Source: Takakia lepidozioides (Eukaryota; Streptophyta; Takakiopsida; Takakiales; Takakiaceae). From it: a stretch of 64,000 nucleotides of DNA. The translations under genes were made by a program, and so were the position numbers. Within the stretch, counting starts at the first letter, position 1, and the number at the start of each line of letters is the position of its first letter. Location: contig CM060734.1 in NCBI GenBank assembly GCA_030704615.1, positions 18,416,001 through 18,480,000 of the forward strand, read 5' to 3'. Shown here piece after piece: positions 35,629 through 46,824 of this stretch. The notes below the pieces were generated by a model. The model searched no databases, was not told the origin of the DNA, and saw only the letters and a list, made by a program, of their open reading frames with translations.

Positions 35629-37096
35629 ATGCAGGTGTGCAGGATGATACGTGAGAGGACGATTGGGCAGCGACGGCCGCCTTCAGGACCCAACCGCAAT
35701 CGGGACAAATGTGAGGCCTTCTGCGCCTCTCTGGCAAGTAAGCTGGACAATCTCGAACAATCTCTGCAGCCAAAATTGCTATCGCTTGCTTGGGTTTCGC
35801 TCGCCATCGAGTTTATGCGGTCGACCTACTCGGACATGATTCACCTGGTTGAGGAGTTAGGAGAGTCGACTTCTGGGGACTTCAAAGGGTCGGGGGACTT
35901 CTGGTTGGAGGATTACATGACCGAGAGCATGAAGCTTCTAGACATTTGCAACATATTGAAGCCCGCAATTTCTCAATTCGAACACTACCAGATGTGTGTG
36001 CAGCTCGTTCTGCAGGTTTCTCAAAGGGCCGCAGAAGACCACCTTGCGGGAACCTACACCTGCACTACCAGCAGGAACTTGAGTGGCGCGTTCCAAAGTT
36101 CTGATGAAGAGCTGCAAAAATTACTGGATACTGCACCCGCGCAGACAAAATCTCTCATTGTCCTCTCGGAGAGGCTCGTCTCGGGCAATGTTAACTCCTG
36201 GACAAAAGGCTTCAACAACGTAACCCGGTTTACCAGTGTCTCCATTGGCGATTTGAAGTTCTCACCTGAGCAAGTGGGATGCAGTACACCAGCAGCTTCA
36301 ATTGATCCTGCAAAGGCGAATGGGAATGGCAAGAAGGTTGATGGATTAGTTATAGTCATGGAGGCCACCAGAGATGCCATTGACTTTGTCTCGAGGATGC
36401 TTGTCTGGGTACTCACATCTTCGTCTAAAGATTTCCCTCGTATCGTCAAATGGGAGCATTCGTGGTCGCCAGCTTTCCGGTTATTGCAAGACAAACTATT
36501 TGAACAGTTCGGTGAGAGGAGTTGGGAGCCAAGGCAGACCTCCATTTTGGCATTTCAGGAAATTAGCCTTGTCCAAGGTTGTGCCTCAGACCTGAAGTTG
36601 AAGATTGGAGAGCTGGTAAGCAAGCCTGCAGATGAGCACTCGGTCGCGGGCATCCAAGATTTGATCCAGAAACTGACAGAGCATGTCAGTGAGCTGCAGG
36701 CAAGTCTTCAAATATGAGAAAATATATGAACGCACTTCAAAGTGCCTCTCAGATTGCCCCACACATTTCCAGACCATCCTCACTAATCATTCTTTGCAAA
36801 ATTCTTGAATACACAGGGAGATGGAGCCTTTGATGTACCACGATACTGTTCCAGCTGCCAGGTCAGGAGAGGGAACTAGAATTCAGGCGTTTCAAAATTC
36901 AATTTCTCGTGCAGATCAAGTCATTTTATTCTTATGTTCCAGATCAGTGATTCCTTGATTTGTGATCTTGCAGGGTGGCTTGGAGAGAATATCAAGTCAA
37001 GTCAATCACTTATTTGACGACCTTGTTAGGACGAGAAAGAAGCTGCTGGATAAAGCTCAACGGTCCTCCGCCATCCACAGAGCCTACACCTTGTAG
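35629..37096 (+). CDS. BYPASS1-like protein, apparently intact
   Basis: Family as for the copy at 31.8 kb. Exon 1 (35629-36699) starts at the first ATG (MQVCRMIRERTIG; the ATG at 35644 is an alternative). It reads LASKLDNLEQSLQPKLLSLA, LEDYMTESMKLLDICNILKP, AISQFEHYQMCVQLVLQV, a Ser/Thr-rich middle, then IDFVSRMLVWVL, WSPAFRLLQDKLFEQF and LIQKLTEHVSELQ. Exon 2 (36974-37096) continues in phase with GGLERISSQVNHLFDDLVRT, RKKLLDKAQ and the stop TAG. These complete the final helix seen in BPS1. The intron (36700-36973) starts with GC in the context CAG|GCAAGT, the standard form of a GC-AG intron. Without splicing, the frame would end 18 bases later. Length is about 397 residues. Confidence 0.85.
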
Positions 37097-37751
37097 AAAC
37101 CAAGCATTTAACTGCAATCCATTGTGTACAGAGAAACTCTAGTTGCACTCCAGTAGAAGACAACGACGTCAACTTTCATGATTCAAAAAGTTCACCGTCA
37201 TCAGCACAGTCCCCTCCCATGTGCAAAAGCTGTGTGTTCTAGGAGCAGTAAAATTGAATATGCAGGAGTAAATGCTGCAATAACAGCGCAGCCCACTACC
37301 AAAACTCTCGAGAAAAGTATACCAACAACGGCTAGAATGACACTAAAATATGGTAGCTTGGCTGAGACTTCAGCAAATGATCTGATGGCCTTGAAAGCTT
37401 TGCAGAAAGCTTCCTTTTGGTGTTAGTATCACTAGTATTTTTGGACACCATTGGCAATGAAATACAGGATAGGGAGCTTTTGGACATTCCCTTGTGTTTC
37501 CATTGCATTCCAAACGTTCCCAGGTTCCAAAAGTTCTTCATCCCCCTCCATCTTTGATTCCTTGAGTGGGTTGCATAAACAGATATGCTCTTACACTCTG
37601 TGCTGAAAGTTTGACATGATGATTGATCATGCTTATACCAAGTTTGGCTCTACAGCCAAAACTCAAGTAGCCCACAATGGAAGCTAGACTTCTCTGCTGT
37701 TGCCCAGAGCTTTCTACACTACAACTAGCATGCATGTGCACCTATTGAGAA
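37097..37751. other. Spacer between the BYPASS1-like gene and the LINE relic
   Basis: No gene recognised. Confidence 0.45.
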
Positions 37752-39946
37752 CCTCTAGAGAATGTACCCAGAAGACGTCGTTCGCCATAGCCTTGTGGCC
37801 ATTGACCCCATGCCCAGTTGGAGTGGAACACAAAGCGACAGAAACTACCTTTGTCAGGAGCTGACGCTGGTAGTATGTACTTAACTTGGAACACACAATT
37901 GATCCGAGTTTTCCAAATATCCTCTAGAAATCCCTTTACACAAGCATCAACCTACTGTGTGTGGTGTGCCCAATAACTAGGCCCCAAAGGGCTGGGCTTT
38001 TGGCTAAGCCTCAAGACTTTCAAAGTTGATAAACAGAGGTACAGGCACAATTCCCATGATAGATTTTAAGACGGCGTCTCTCTGGTGAGAGAACCCCGGA
38101 CAATGGATCAGAAAATGAATATTGTCTTCAGGTTGCCCATACAACTGGCATTTGCAATGCCCCTTCCCTCTCTGCTTCTGTTTGCGTAGGCTTTTCGCCC
38201 TGAGTTTAAATTTCAGTCTAGTGCTGAGAGTGGGTCAACCCTTGAGGTCATCCATGATGGCCTCCCCCATGTCACAGACTGGAAACAAGTTCAGGGAAGT
38301 TTTCTGCCTGACTCCATTTTCATCAGACAATTTCCTGGCAACAGACATGGCTTTGCACACTATAGCCTCCAAGTCAGATTTATCCAGTAGGGTCAAGACT
38401 TACAGACTTAGAACTAGATCCTTGAGAATCTCTTCTACCCTCTTCCACCAGGACTTAGCCTGTTTGAGCCTATTTGACACGGCGATCCTGCTTCCAAGAT
38501 ACAGAGTCAGTTAACTTTGGATATCTGGTATTAGTCATAAGGCACAAATCCCTTAATGGATTTGAAGTGGGCGTCCCTCTGGTGAGAGTACCCAGGACAA
38601 TGAATCAGGAAATGAATATTGTCTTCAGGTTGCCCACACAACGGGCATTTGCAATCCCGTTTCCTCTCTGCTTCTGTTTGCTGTTCAAAAGAGAGATAGA
38701 GAGAGAGAATGTACCTGGTAAACAGAGGTACAGGCACAATTCCCTTGATGGATTCTAAGACAGCCTCTCTCTGGTGAGGGAACTTACCCCGGACAATGAA
38801 TCGGAAAATGAATATTGTCTTCATGTTGCCCACACAACGGGCAATTGCAATCCCCCTTTCCTCTCTGCTTCTGTTTGCTATTCAAAGGTAGGCTTCCCGC
38901 CCTGAGTTTAAGTTTCAGTCTAGTGCCGAGAGTGGGTAGACCCTTGAGGTCATCCATGATGGCCTCCCCCATGTCACAGACTGGAAGTTCAGGGAAGTTT
39001 TCTGCCTAACTCCATTTTCATCAGACAATTTCCTGGCAACAGACATGGCTTTGCATACTACGGCCTCTAAGTCAGATTTATCCAGTAGGGTCAAGACTTA
39101 CGGACTTAGATTCAGATCCTTGAGAATCTCTTCTACCCTCTTCCGCCAGGACTTGGACTGTTTGACAGGGGGATCCTGCTTCCAAGATATAGAGTCAATT
39201 AACTTAGGATATCTGGTATTAGTCATATGATGCAGCTGACCACACCATCTGACCTTGAATCCATCTGGAAAAATTTAGTGAGACCCAACGCTCTGCGCTT
39301 GCCAGATAGAACAACTTTCTGATATGTGCATCCCAATTACAGTTGGAGGAAAACTCACCGCCAAGGTATGTGTAGGAAGGGAGGACCGGAATCTCTTGGC
39401 TTCCCCACTGCCACTTCAGATTGCCTCCTCCCTCCCCTCGGTTGTTGAATGCCACCACTGCACATTTACTGACGTTAGCCTTTAGCCCCGAAGGTCAAAG
39501 TATCTCTTCGCCAATCAACTTCTGAGGATTGGATGGAGTCTCCCCTATGCCTGCGAAGTCATCCGCAAACATAAGGGCTGGTATGGTGGCATCACCCACC
39601 CTTGACCCAAATCCCTCACTTTCCACATCCTCGAGGAGTTGCTCGTTGAAACATTGAAGAGCAGAGGAGAGAGGGTGCATCCTTGAGCTACACCTTGGTC
39701 TCTGTCAAAGAAGTTAGACTTCTGTCCATTAACAGTGACACAGCTTTTGGTGTGACCATACAAGTTATGGACCACTCTCCACATCTTTCCCTTGATCCCA
39801 GATGACCAGAGTCAGAGCCATAGACCAAGTCTCCACACAGTGTCATAAGCCTTTTTGACATCCAAGAAAAAGAAAAAAGTGGGTTGCACTTCTTTTTCCT
39901 TCCCTGGATAATCTGGCTTAAGAGTGAAGATAGGATCCTGTAGAGA
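37752..39946 (-). mobile_element. Rearranged, 5'-truncated LINE copy
   Basis: A paralogue of the LINE in BRM, in reverse. From 39936 downward: [19 protein letters not shown] (motif A with its Asp), then [52 protein letters not shown] (motif C), and the thumb ([20 protein letters not shown]). The C-terminal Cys/His block (CPLCGQ.EDNIHF) appears three times, near 38.83, 38.64 and 38.14 kb. Many frame lesions. The flanks read CCTCTAGAGA (37752-37761) and CCTGTAGAGA (39937-39946), a probable 10-bp target duplication with one mismatch. The 3' end again finishes at GTACAT with no poly(A). Confidence 0.8.
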
Positions 39947-40039
39947 AATGCCAAAAGCTGAAAATAATTTATGTTGTTCAGTACAAAAGATCTTGTGGCC
40001 CATTCACACATAATTGTAACAGCTGAACTCGAATCTAGG

Positions 40040-40788
40040 CAAAGACGAGCTGGAATCGCTCTGGATTACTTCACTGGATGTCAAGCACTTCATTTCAACC
40101 TGCCCCAACCAACACCCCCCCCCCCCCATGATATGATTAGATAAGATCCAAGATTTCTTCTAGCACAACATGCCGCAATTTCTGCTGTCGGAAAACTCAA
40201 GGATCTCCTGGGCTACATACCTAGAACACCATCCAGGTTTAAGCAGCAAGCCAAACTCATATCTTGGCTCTCATGGAGGATGTGGAAGTATACAATTCCC
40301 CTCCACAGAAATCTTGGTGGATCTCAAAAAATGTTGTTGACAGTCTTTGGGTTGATACTCCAGCTAGAATACGTGCTAAAGATACAATTATCAATGGCTT
40401 TGCCCTTCTTCAAAGATACATACATTTCCTCGTTGATGAGGAGAACTACAGAGATGACTTGCAAATAACCAGGGATCATCTCAACGGCATCAAACAATCG
40501 GTCTTTGGATCATCATCCTCCAGTGACTCAACAAACGTGGCCCCAATGTTGGTGGCGTTTCCAGTCCCTGTTGTGGCAGCACCGGGGGAGCTTCAACTTG
40601 TTGTGCCTGATGTATCCAGGGGGGTGGCTTGGAATCACCCAATCCACCAGGAGTTCCCGGTAGTCAATCCAGCAGTTGGAAACACATCAAGCATATCAAG
40701 AACACAAGAATGTCGTCCAAGCCCCACTTTTGCTACACAGTTTCTACACTACTTACTTGGGGTTTACTGCTTTCTGCTCTCTCAATAG
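40040..40788 (+). pseudogene. Conserved LINE-associated module, copy 3
   Basis: Degenerate DELESLWIT at ~40045. After a C run it reads GYIPRTPSRFK-like DNA. From ~40264 an open frame reads MALMEDVEVYNSPPQKSWWI ... DTIINGFALLQRYIHFLVDE ... DDLQITRDHLNGIKQ, then a longer tail rich in Pro and Val than in copy 2. It ends at 40788. It is paralogous to 31.0-31.28 kb (MEEAEIYSTP, DTLVNGFQML). Function unknown. Confidence 0.5.
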
Positions 40789-40876
40789 TTACTTCTCTCT
40801 ACCCCTAAGTCTCCATGCGCTTCCTCTAATTTCCTCGGGAGTATAGGCCCCTCTTGCTCCTCCTTTCTTCTCTTTG

Positions 40877-41013
40877 ATGGGGTCCCCGAATTCGGAGTTT
40901 TTCCATAGGCAGTGCACACCATTTCTGCCCATTCAAAAACAACTTATTCGGGACCCCATCAAACAGTGTGCACACCCTTTCTGCCCGCTGAAAAACTCCG
41001 AATTCGGGACAAT
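40877..41013. repeat. Foldback element, copy 2
   Basis: TTTGATGGGGTCCCCGAATT at 40874, then CGGAGTTTTTCCATAGGCAG. Inverted matches GGGACCCCATCAAA (~40950) and CTCCGAATTCGGGAC (~41000) follow. It shares arm and flank sequence with 21844-21925. Confidence 0.75.
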
Positions 41014-41798
41014 GAAACGGTTGTGTGTCATGCTTTATCTCAAAGCATTTTGTTCTTCGAATTGTGAAGATCAATACATCATGAGTGGTTGGGATTGCTT
41101 AGATTGCACAAATTTTGGTTCCAATTACTGGCCATTGTCAGGGACCCATACACAAAGAGCATATGTCATGGCACTTGTGTGAAATCATGAACTCCTCTCG
41201 CTTTCAATGACACATGTAGTTTGCTTCAAGAATAGTTCTTTGCCACAGACCAGTTGTGGATGTCTTCTAAACCTGCAAATCACTGAAGTCAGCATAGTCT
41301 TTGCACTTTGGAGCCTCAAAATCTTTGCAAGACTAGCGGGGTTTATAAGACTCTCCAGCTCTCATGAATTGGCCTCCAGTACTATAAATGTGGTCTACAC
41401 TTTTTCAAGCAGAGCCCCATCCAATTGCAGTTCTTGTGATGTTCCTTTTCCCTCGCAAAATATTTCATTTCTGACTTGCCTTGAGGAAGGGATTATGTGA
41501 TGCGAACTTCGATATAAGAACATGTTGCCAAACATGCACTGCTCCATAACACCAGCAAAGAAAACCCGCAAATAAGACCATCCACAATATCACCTTCCTC
41601 AAATGGCTAATCTTCATTGTGCCCATTGTCAATATCGCAGCAATCGGTTGGATCCTTGGCAACTGTGCTCTTCATATTACCTTCTCGCTGGCATGCCTGC
41701 AGGGACATCCTACCCGCGGTTATGAGTGTCATCCGTGAAATTACATACAATATTTTTTTGCAAAAAACCTGGGCCGCACCGCTCGCGTGAGCACAGGC
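41014..41798. other. No recognised gene; ends in a GCGTGAGC hairpin remnant
   Basis: A minus-strand frame at 41465-41662 contains one hydrophobic segment (ILWMVLFAGFLCWCYGAVHV) but has no known relatives that I recognise. Positions 41784-41808 hold GCGTGAGCACAGGCTCACCGC next to the LINE fragment that follows. Confidence 0.4.
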
Positions 41799-42701
41799 TC
41801 ACCGCTTACGGTCTAGCATCCCTGTTTTTGGACACCCATTATCATGGAGCTTGGTGGCCATTTTCCATGCTGGATCTTTCCTAATGCTGTATGTGCTCAT
41901 GAATGGGTCAAAACCCCCCAGACACCCAAGATATGACCCAAAATGATTTGCAATATCAGGCAAATTGACCAAATATTGATCAGGAATGAAGGGTAGAGAT
42001 ACTATCCTAGGACCCCAGAGCTTCCCATTTTTGTTCCCCAATTTAGAAGACCATGGGAAGAGGTTGAAGTTGAAGCCCTTAAGATGTGGGTTGAACAATA
42101 GTGCTCGGGAGGCTGCATGCTAGGACTCAAAGACTATAGAAAAGAAGCCTCTAGCGTGGCAGAAGTGTTGCTTAAGCTCTCCTTGACCTCCCAAGTCCCT
42201 AATGGCCCAGTCCCTGACGTATGCCCGACTGACCTTTCTCCCAGTGAAGTGCACCAGGATGCCTGATTCTTCTATGGTTGAGATTCTACTGTTAAGACTT
42301 CGAATGTCCATATCGATCAGCGGGTAGTCTCGGCTCATTGAGTCCTGCACTTCCATAGATTCCAGAGGCAGTGCTTCCTCTGTTTTCAGACCTGAGGGTG
42401 AGCCTTCTCCAGAATCATTGAGAAGAGGATCCATCACTGAAGTTGTTGAGTGAGAGGGCCTGAAGGGCCGAGGAGTTGCCAGAGCACGAGGGGTAGGTAA
42501 ACCAGGATGGAATCCTCGGGGTAGAGATTGAACCTGGTGCGTTGGTAAGGAAGGATGATAGCCTTGGGGAAGAGATTGAGCATGGTGCGCAAGGAAGAAG
42601 CCAGTGTCCAAGCTTGGTTGGGGCCTAGGAGCTTGCGAAGGTCGTGGTGGGCCTTGATTGCACTGTCCATTAGTGCGATGGGAGAATTCACTGGGCCCCA
42701 T
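41799..42701 (-). pseudogene. LINE ORF1 relic, N-terminal part
   Basis: From 42701 an open frame begins MGPSEFSHRTNGQCNQ. It then has a Pro/His/Gln-rich stretch with three near-repeats (QSLPQGYHPSLPTHQ), an acidic region, and SRISTIEESGILVHFTGRKV then SRAYVRDWAIRDLGGQGELK. The first stop is at 42120. After frame change it continues FNLFPWSSKLGNKNGKLWGP and LPDIANHFGSYLGCLGGFDP. It supplies the N-terminus that the copy at 23.4 kb lacks. It is truncated at 41.8 kb beside a GCGTGAGC remnant. Confidence 0.75.
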
Positions 42702-45420
42702 GGCTAAGGGAAGAGATCTAGAGGTGGAAGGAAGACAAAGTGCTGCCCGAGATCCAACTACTAGGACGATGCTAACACACTATCATGAAATACAGATAGA
42801 AACCACTGCAAATGCAAACTGAGTAGAACACACAGTTTATAAGGAGAAGGTGAGCAGAATGGCTAGGGGAGAAACAACGGCTGAGACTGAGTCAGAGTGC
42901 CTAACACATACTCACGTCACCTTTATTGAGTAACACAAAATCACACAGAGTGAAGAAGATGGGAGGTTGGTAGGGCGAGAATGATTGAGGTTGAGCACGG
43001 CTGAGTGATGACCGCGCAATGAGCTGGCTCAACGGTTCAGATCTTTTCACCGAATTTTCTAATACGGTTTTGTGCTTGCCCCTTTGAAATTGGAAGATTT
43101 GACCCCCCAAATTGGCCATACAAAGCAGCCCACATGAGAACATGTCAGACAAAGCTGAAATTTTCAGGGCAGGTGTCTTACCTGGCAGGGTACAAGATTA
43201 TGGTTTGTGTCATGTCAAAAAATTTCACAGCTGGGAAATTCAATAAGAAAACCTGTGTTTTACCCGATTATAATTAGGAAATTTGTTTTAGGCCCAACTT
43301 TCAACATTACAATCTTGCAATCCGGCAGTTCGATTTGGACCAGATTTTATGTGGTCATAGCTGGGGTAGGTAGGAACATATTACAACGGTCAGTTTTACA
43401 GGGCCTGAGGAAATCTCAAGATATAAATTATTTAGTGGGGAGGGGTCAATTTTTTGGGGGTGGACCAAAAATTGGGGTTAGTCCTTTAGGCGTTAATAGG
43501 GGTAACATACTTACTTTCTAAGTAGACCTCAAACTTTGACGAGACAACCTGGAAAATAAGGCAAGGAAACAACATATACTAATCTTTCCTCCCCCCTACC
43601 ACTTTTCTCTCAGAATACACCTATGTTCAGCGTGTTTGACACCCACAACTCCTTTTCCAACGAGACCAAGGCTAAATGCTCACAAACATACTAGTAAGTC
43701 AAAACCATCGTCATTATACGTTATAGCAAGTGCAATATCTTCATCCACTCATTTCTACAGCTTGAATTGAGAATGGGGCAGACTGTTCTTAATGCTGGGC
43801 GTGCAACTCCATTGATTTATCTTTCCTTCCCCCTCGTGACACTGTTTCTCAAAACATTGCACGTCAAAAAACCACAGCGGACACTTAATCCATCCTGCAG
43901 GTAGTTTGATATTCTTGACTTGTACACAAGGTCCAATCGCACAAGGTCATACGGAATAACGAGTGTTTCCACCTCTACAAACAAGTTCCAGCACTGGAAT
44001 CACAAACAAGCATATCACAAGATAAACATACAGATGTTGTCGTATCCACATCGACCTCTTGCCCCAGCAAAGAGGAATGAACTATCATCAATCACACTCC
44101 CACAGCCAAGTTAATCACAATGCAAAGCCTAAGCAAATGGAGTGGTGGGAGAGATTCGCAACTATGTAAATACTTCAGATGAGAGGAAGCGTGTACACGA
44201 GGGTACCTGTCATCTGTGGCATTGACACAATTACAAATTTCTCAATGCTCAGGGCAAGGAGGCGGGATCGGCGAAGTACTCACCTCCGAGCAAGGTTTGC
44301 AAAGAAGAAGACAGAACCGATACGAGAGAGCCATGTTCAGCGTCCGCATCATCAGAGACCTGTGAGAGACAATCCTCAGCTGTGCTTGATCAGCACCGGG
44401 TAAGAGAATCTTGGTCACGGTAATATACCTACCGCTTACCGTTTTACTTCTTATCTCTAGATAGTTCAGGGACAGCAATGTTCATCCATTCTTAGAATGT
44501 TCATTCATCCAAACAACAAATTGACCATCCATTCATACCCCATCGGGTCCCATGTCTCTCATGTCGGAATGGATGGCCATCATCCAGTGATGCCAGCTTC
44601 CCCATGCATGTTACAGCATGCATCGTGAATGCCATGATTCATTAACCGGAGAGCGGAGCACGGTACACTTGGCAGGTAATAATCCACAGCACTTGCCGTG
44701 CAAGTTGCTGATAACTTAACTTGTTCGCACATGTGAGCAGCCACTCACGATTGGATCATGGATGGATGAACAACGACACATCCAGGGCAGTGTTGTTTTT
44801 TGACAGGTAGCCCTACCTTTTTTGTGACAGGTTAAATTTTTTTTTTTACTTTCACTGTGACATACAACTTTGAGAAAATGCCTTTCACATGACAGGTTTT
44901 CCAGATTTTTGACCTTTCACACAATTTTGTCGTATGAAATTGAAATGAAAAATGAAAAGAAGTGTGAATTAAAAAAAAAACAAAACAAAACAAAATTAAA
45001 TGTGAAGCTCCAGTCCGTGAATACATATGGTATTGTCTTTACTATTTTCATGGGTTCCAACCCAAACATGTAGCATTTGTACCACTTATTCTCTAACTAT
45101 AAGACTTTAGCATTTTTAACCTCTTCATACGTAGTCCCAAGCCTCTCTTCTTTGAGAGAGATTCTCTTGGCTTATCAATGAGCTAGGAATACAATATGCC
45201 AGTTGATTGTAAGTTAAGATTTTGAGTCATGCAGGATGGCCGTGTTGAATTAGGTGCAGTGGTTTGAATATGGCACCTCCTCCACAACAAATCAGGAGAG
45301 GTACTCAAGAATAATTTTTTTGGCACTGCTGTGGCTATGGGTACACCGTGTAAGGGAGAACAAGTCAAACATGCACTACACGATTTGAACCAGCAATTCA
45401 TTTTGGCTGCCAAACTCCAG
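42702..45420. other. Intergenic DNA
   Basis: No convincing gene. Short frames lack codon bias or known motifs. At 44836-44862 the sequence TTTACTTTCACTGTGACA resembles the 30-bp repeat at 46.2 kb. An A-rich tract lies at 44970-45000. Confidence 0.45.
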
Positions 45421-45427
45421 TACTTAA

Positions 45428-45530
45428 TTGTGCATTTTACAAGGGTGTATCAAGAGTAAAGACCTAGAAACAAGAAAGCAAGTGCATGCCCACATTATCC
45501 AAAATGGATATCTCCAAATATCTGTCTACT
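45428..45530 (+). pseudogene. PPR motif fragment
   Basis: The plus strand reads GCIKSKDLETRKQVHAHIIQ, the first motif of the same PPR family as at 20.0 kb (KCIKMKGLEAGKQVHTHIVQ). It then runs into A-rich DNA. A broken fragment only. Confidence 0.65.
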
Positions 45531-45944
45531 CAACATCCGGTCGGGAAAAAGAAAAAGAAAAAAAGAAAACTAAGAATGGAGGCTGGAGCACGCACAGGAA
45601 ACAAAGAGGGAGAGCCTAAGTAAGCTTAGAGGTTTAAGGCTTGAAACACAAAGAAGGGCAGCTGGCAGTCAGCATTTTTTTATAGGCGAATTTTCGCCAG
45701 ATTTCGACCTCAAAAAAAAGAAGGAATATTCTGTCGGAAGTCCCATGTTTTTCTTGGATGAAATTGCCAAATTTCTCCAAATAAAAATAAATTATGGATG
45801 CATTTACCAAATATGGATGATATATATGGATTATGGTACAGAAGTGGATGAACAGAATGTACTGCTATTTTCTGCAAAACTCTGTAGCCACTTGTGCTGT
45901 TTTCCAAATTTCCTAAGAAAAACACTGCTGGCAGTGCTTGGTGA

Positions 45945-46330
45945 GGCTCCCCTAGGTGGACTTACTTAGTAAGATTAACAAAAACTACTAACAATTTGTA
46001 CCCTTTTTAGCCTCTCATAGCCTCTAGGTGGACTTACTAATAAAATTGCTAATAACTATCAGTAATCTCTGCAGATTTTCTATTCATTTGTAGCTTTCAG
46101 GCTTTGTGAGCCTCTCCTAGGTGGACTTAGTAATCAAATTACCCCTAATTATCAGAAATTTCTGCCTTTCTTTTGACAGGCTTATTTTTTTTTTGACTTT
46201 CACTGTGACAGGCATTTTTTTTTTGACTTTCACTGTGACAGGCATTTTTTTCTCATTGCCTTTCTTTTGACAGGCTCATTTTTTTCTTGCCTTTTTTTGC
46301 CTGTCAAATGCCTGTGACAGGTGAAAAAAT
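45945..46330. repeat. Two adjacent repeat patches
   Basis: CTAGGTGGACTTA recurs at about 45953, 46024 and 46118 within a longer degenerate unit of 70-95 bp. Positions 46181-46250 then hold two copies of a 30-bp unit, GGCATTTTT...GACTTTCACTGTGACA, and several TTTTGACAGGC variants to 46320. Confidence 0.7.
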
Positions 46331-46824
46331 CAGCCATGATCCAGGGATCCAAGGCAATGGTCAACACCGCGGTCAGCATCCAACAGCCCCGGGTCAAGCT
46401 AACGGATGAATAACGGTCGACATCAATCGACCGATCCAGCAAAGAATTAATCTCGGAAGAGTAATCAGCCGAATACTATAATAACTACCCCGCCTTTAAT
46501 ACTCCGAAGTTGGTGGGGGATGGGCATGGGTGGATGGGCATGCATGGATATGCATGCGGGATGACGTGGGCGCATGGGGATGGTAGGGCCCGGGCGAGAA
46601 AGAGATGGCAAGAAAGGGCAACAGCGAGGACACGCAGGCAGGTGGGCAGACTCAGGATCCATCGATCTGAGACGACGGGGTAGGGGCAGGACTGATCTGC
46701 GGGAAGGTTCCAAGGCGGATTGGATAGATTACGGGGTAAGGTAATCCAGGGAGGCTGAAGGGGGTCCTGGGGGAGAGGGTGCAATAATCAAACCCTTAAA
46801 GAACGCGGGAGGGGTGCTCACTGC
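46331..46824 (+). promoter_or_regulatory. Probable BRM upstream/leader region
   Basis: This stretch precedes the first BRM ATG. It contains GGATGGGCATG-like short repeats (46510-46575). Minus-strand open frames here are Pro-rich and lack any family signature. No TATA box can be assigned with confidence. Confidence 0.35.

Noticed and set aside
41465-41662. Possible small membrane protein on the minus strand
   Set aside because: One hydrophobic stretch in a 65-codon frame, no recognised relative, and surrounded by relic DNA.
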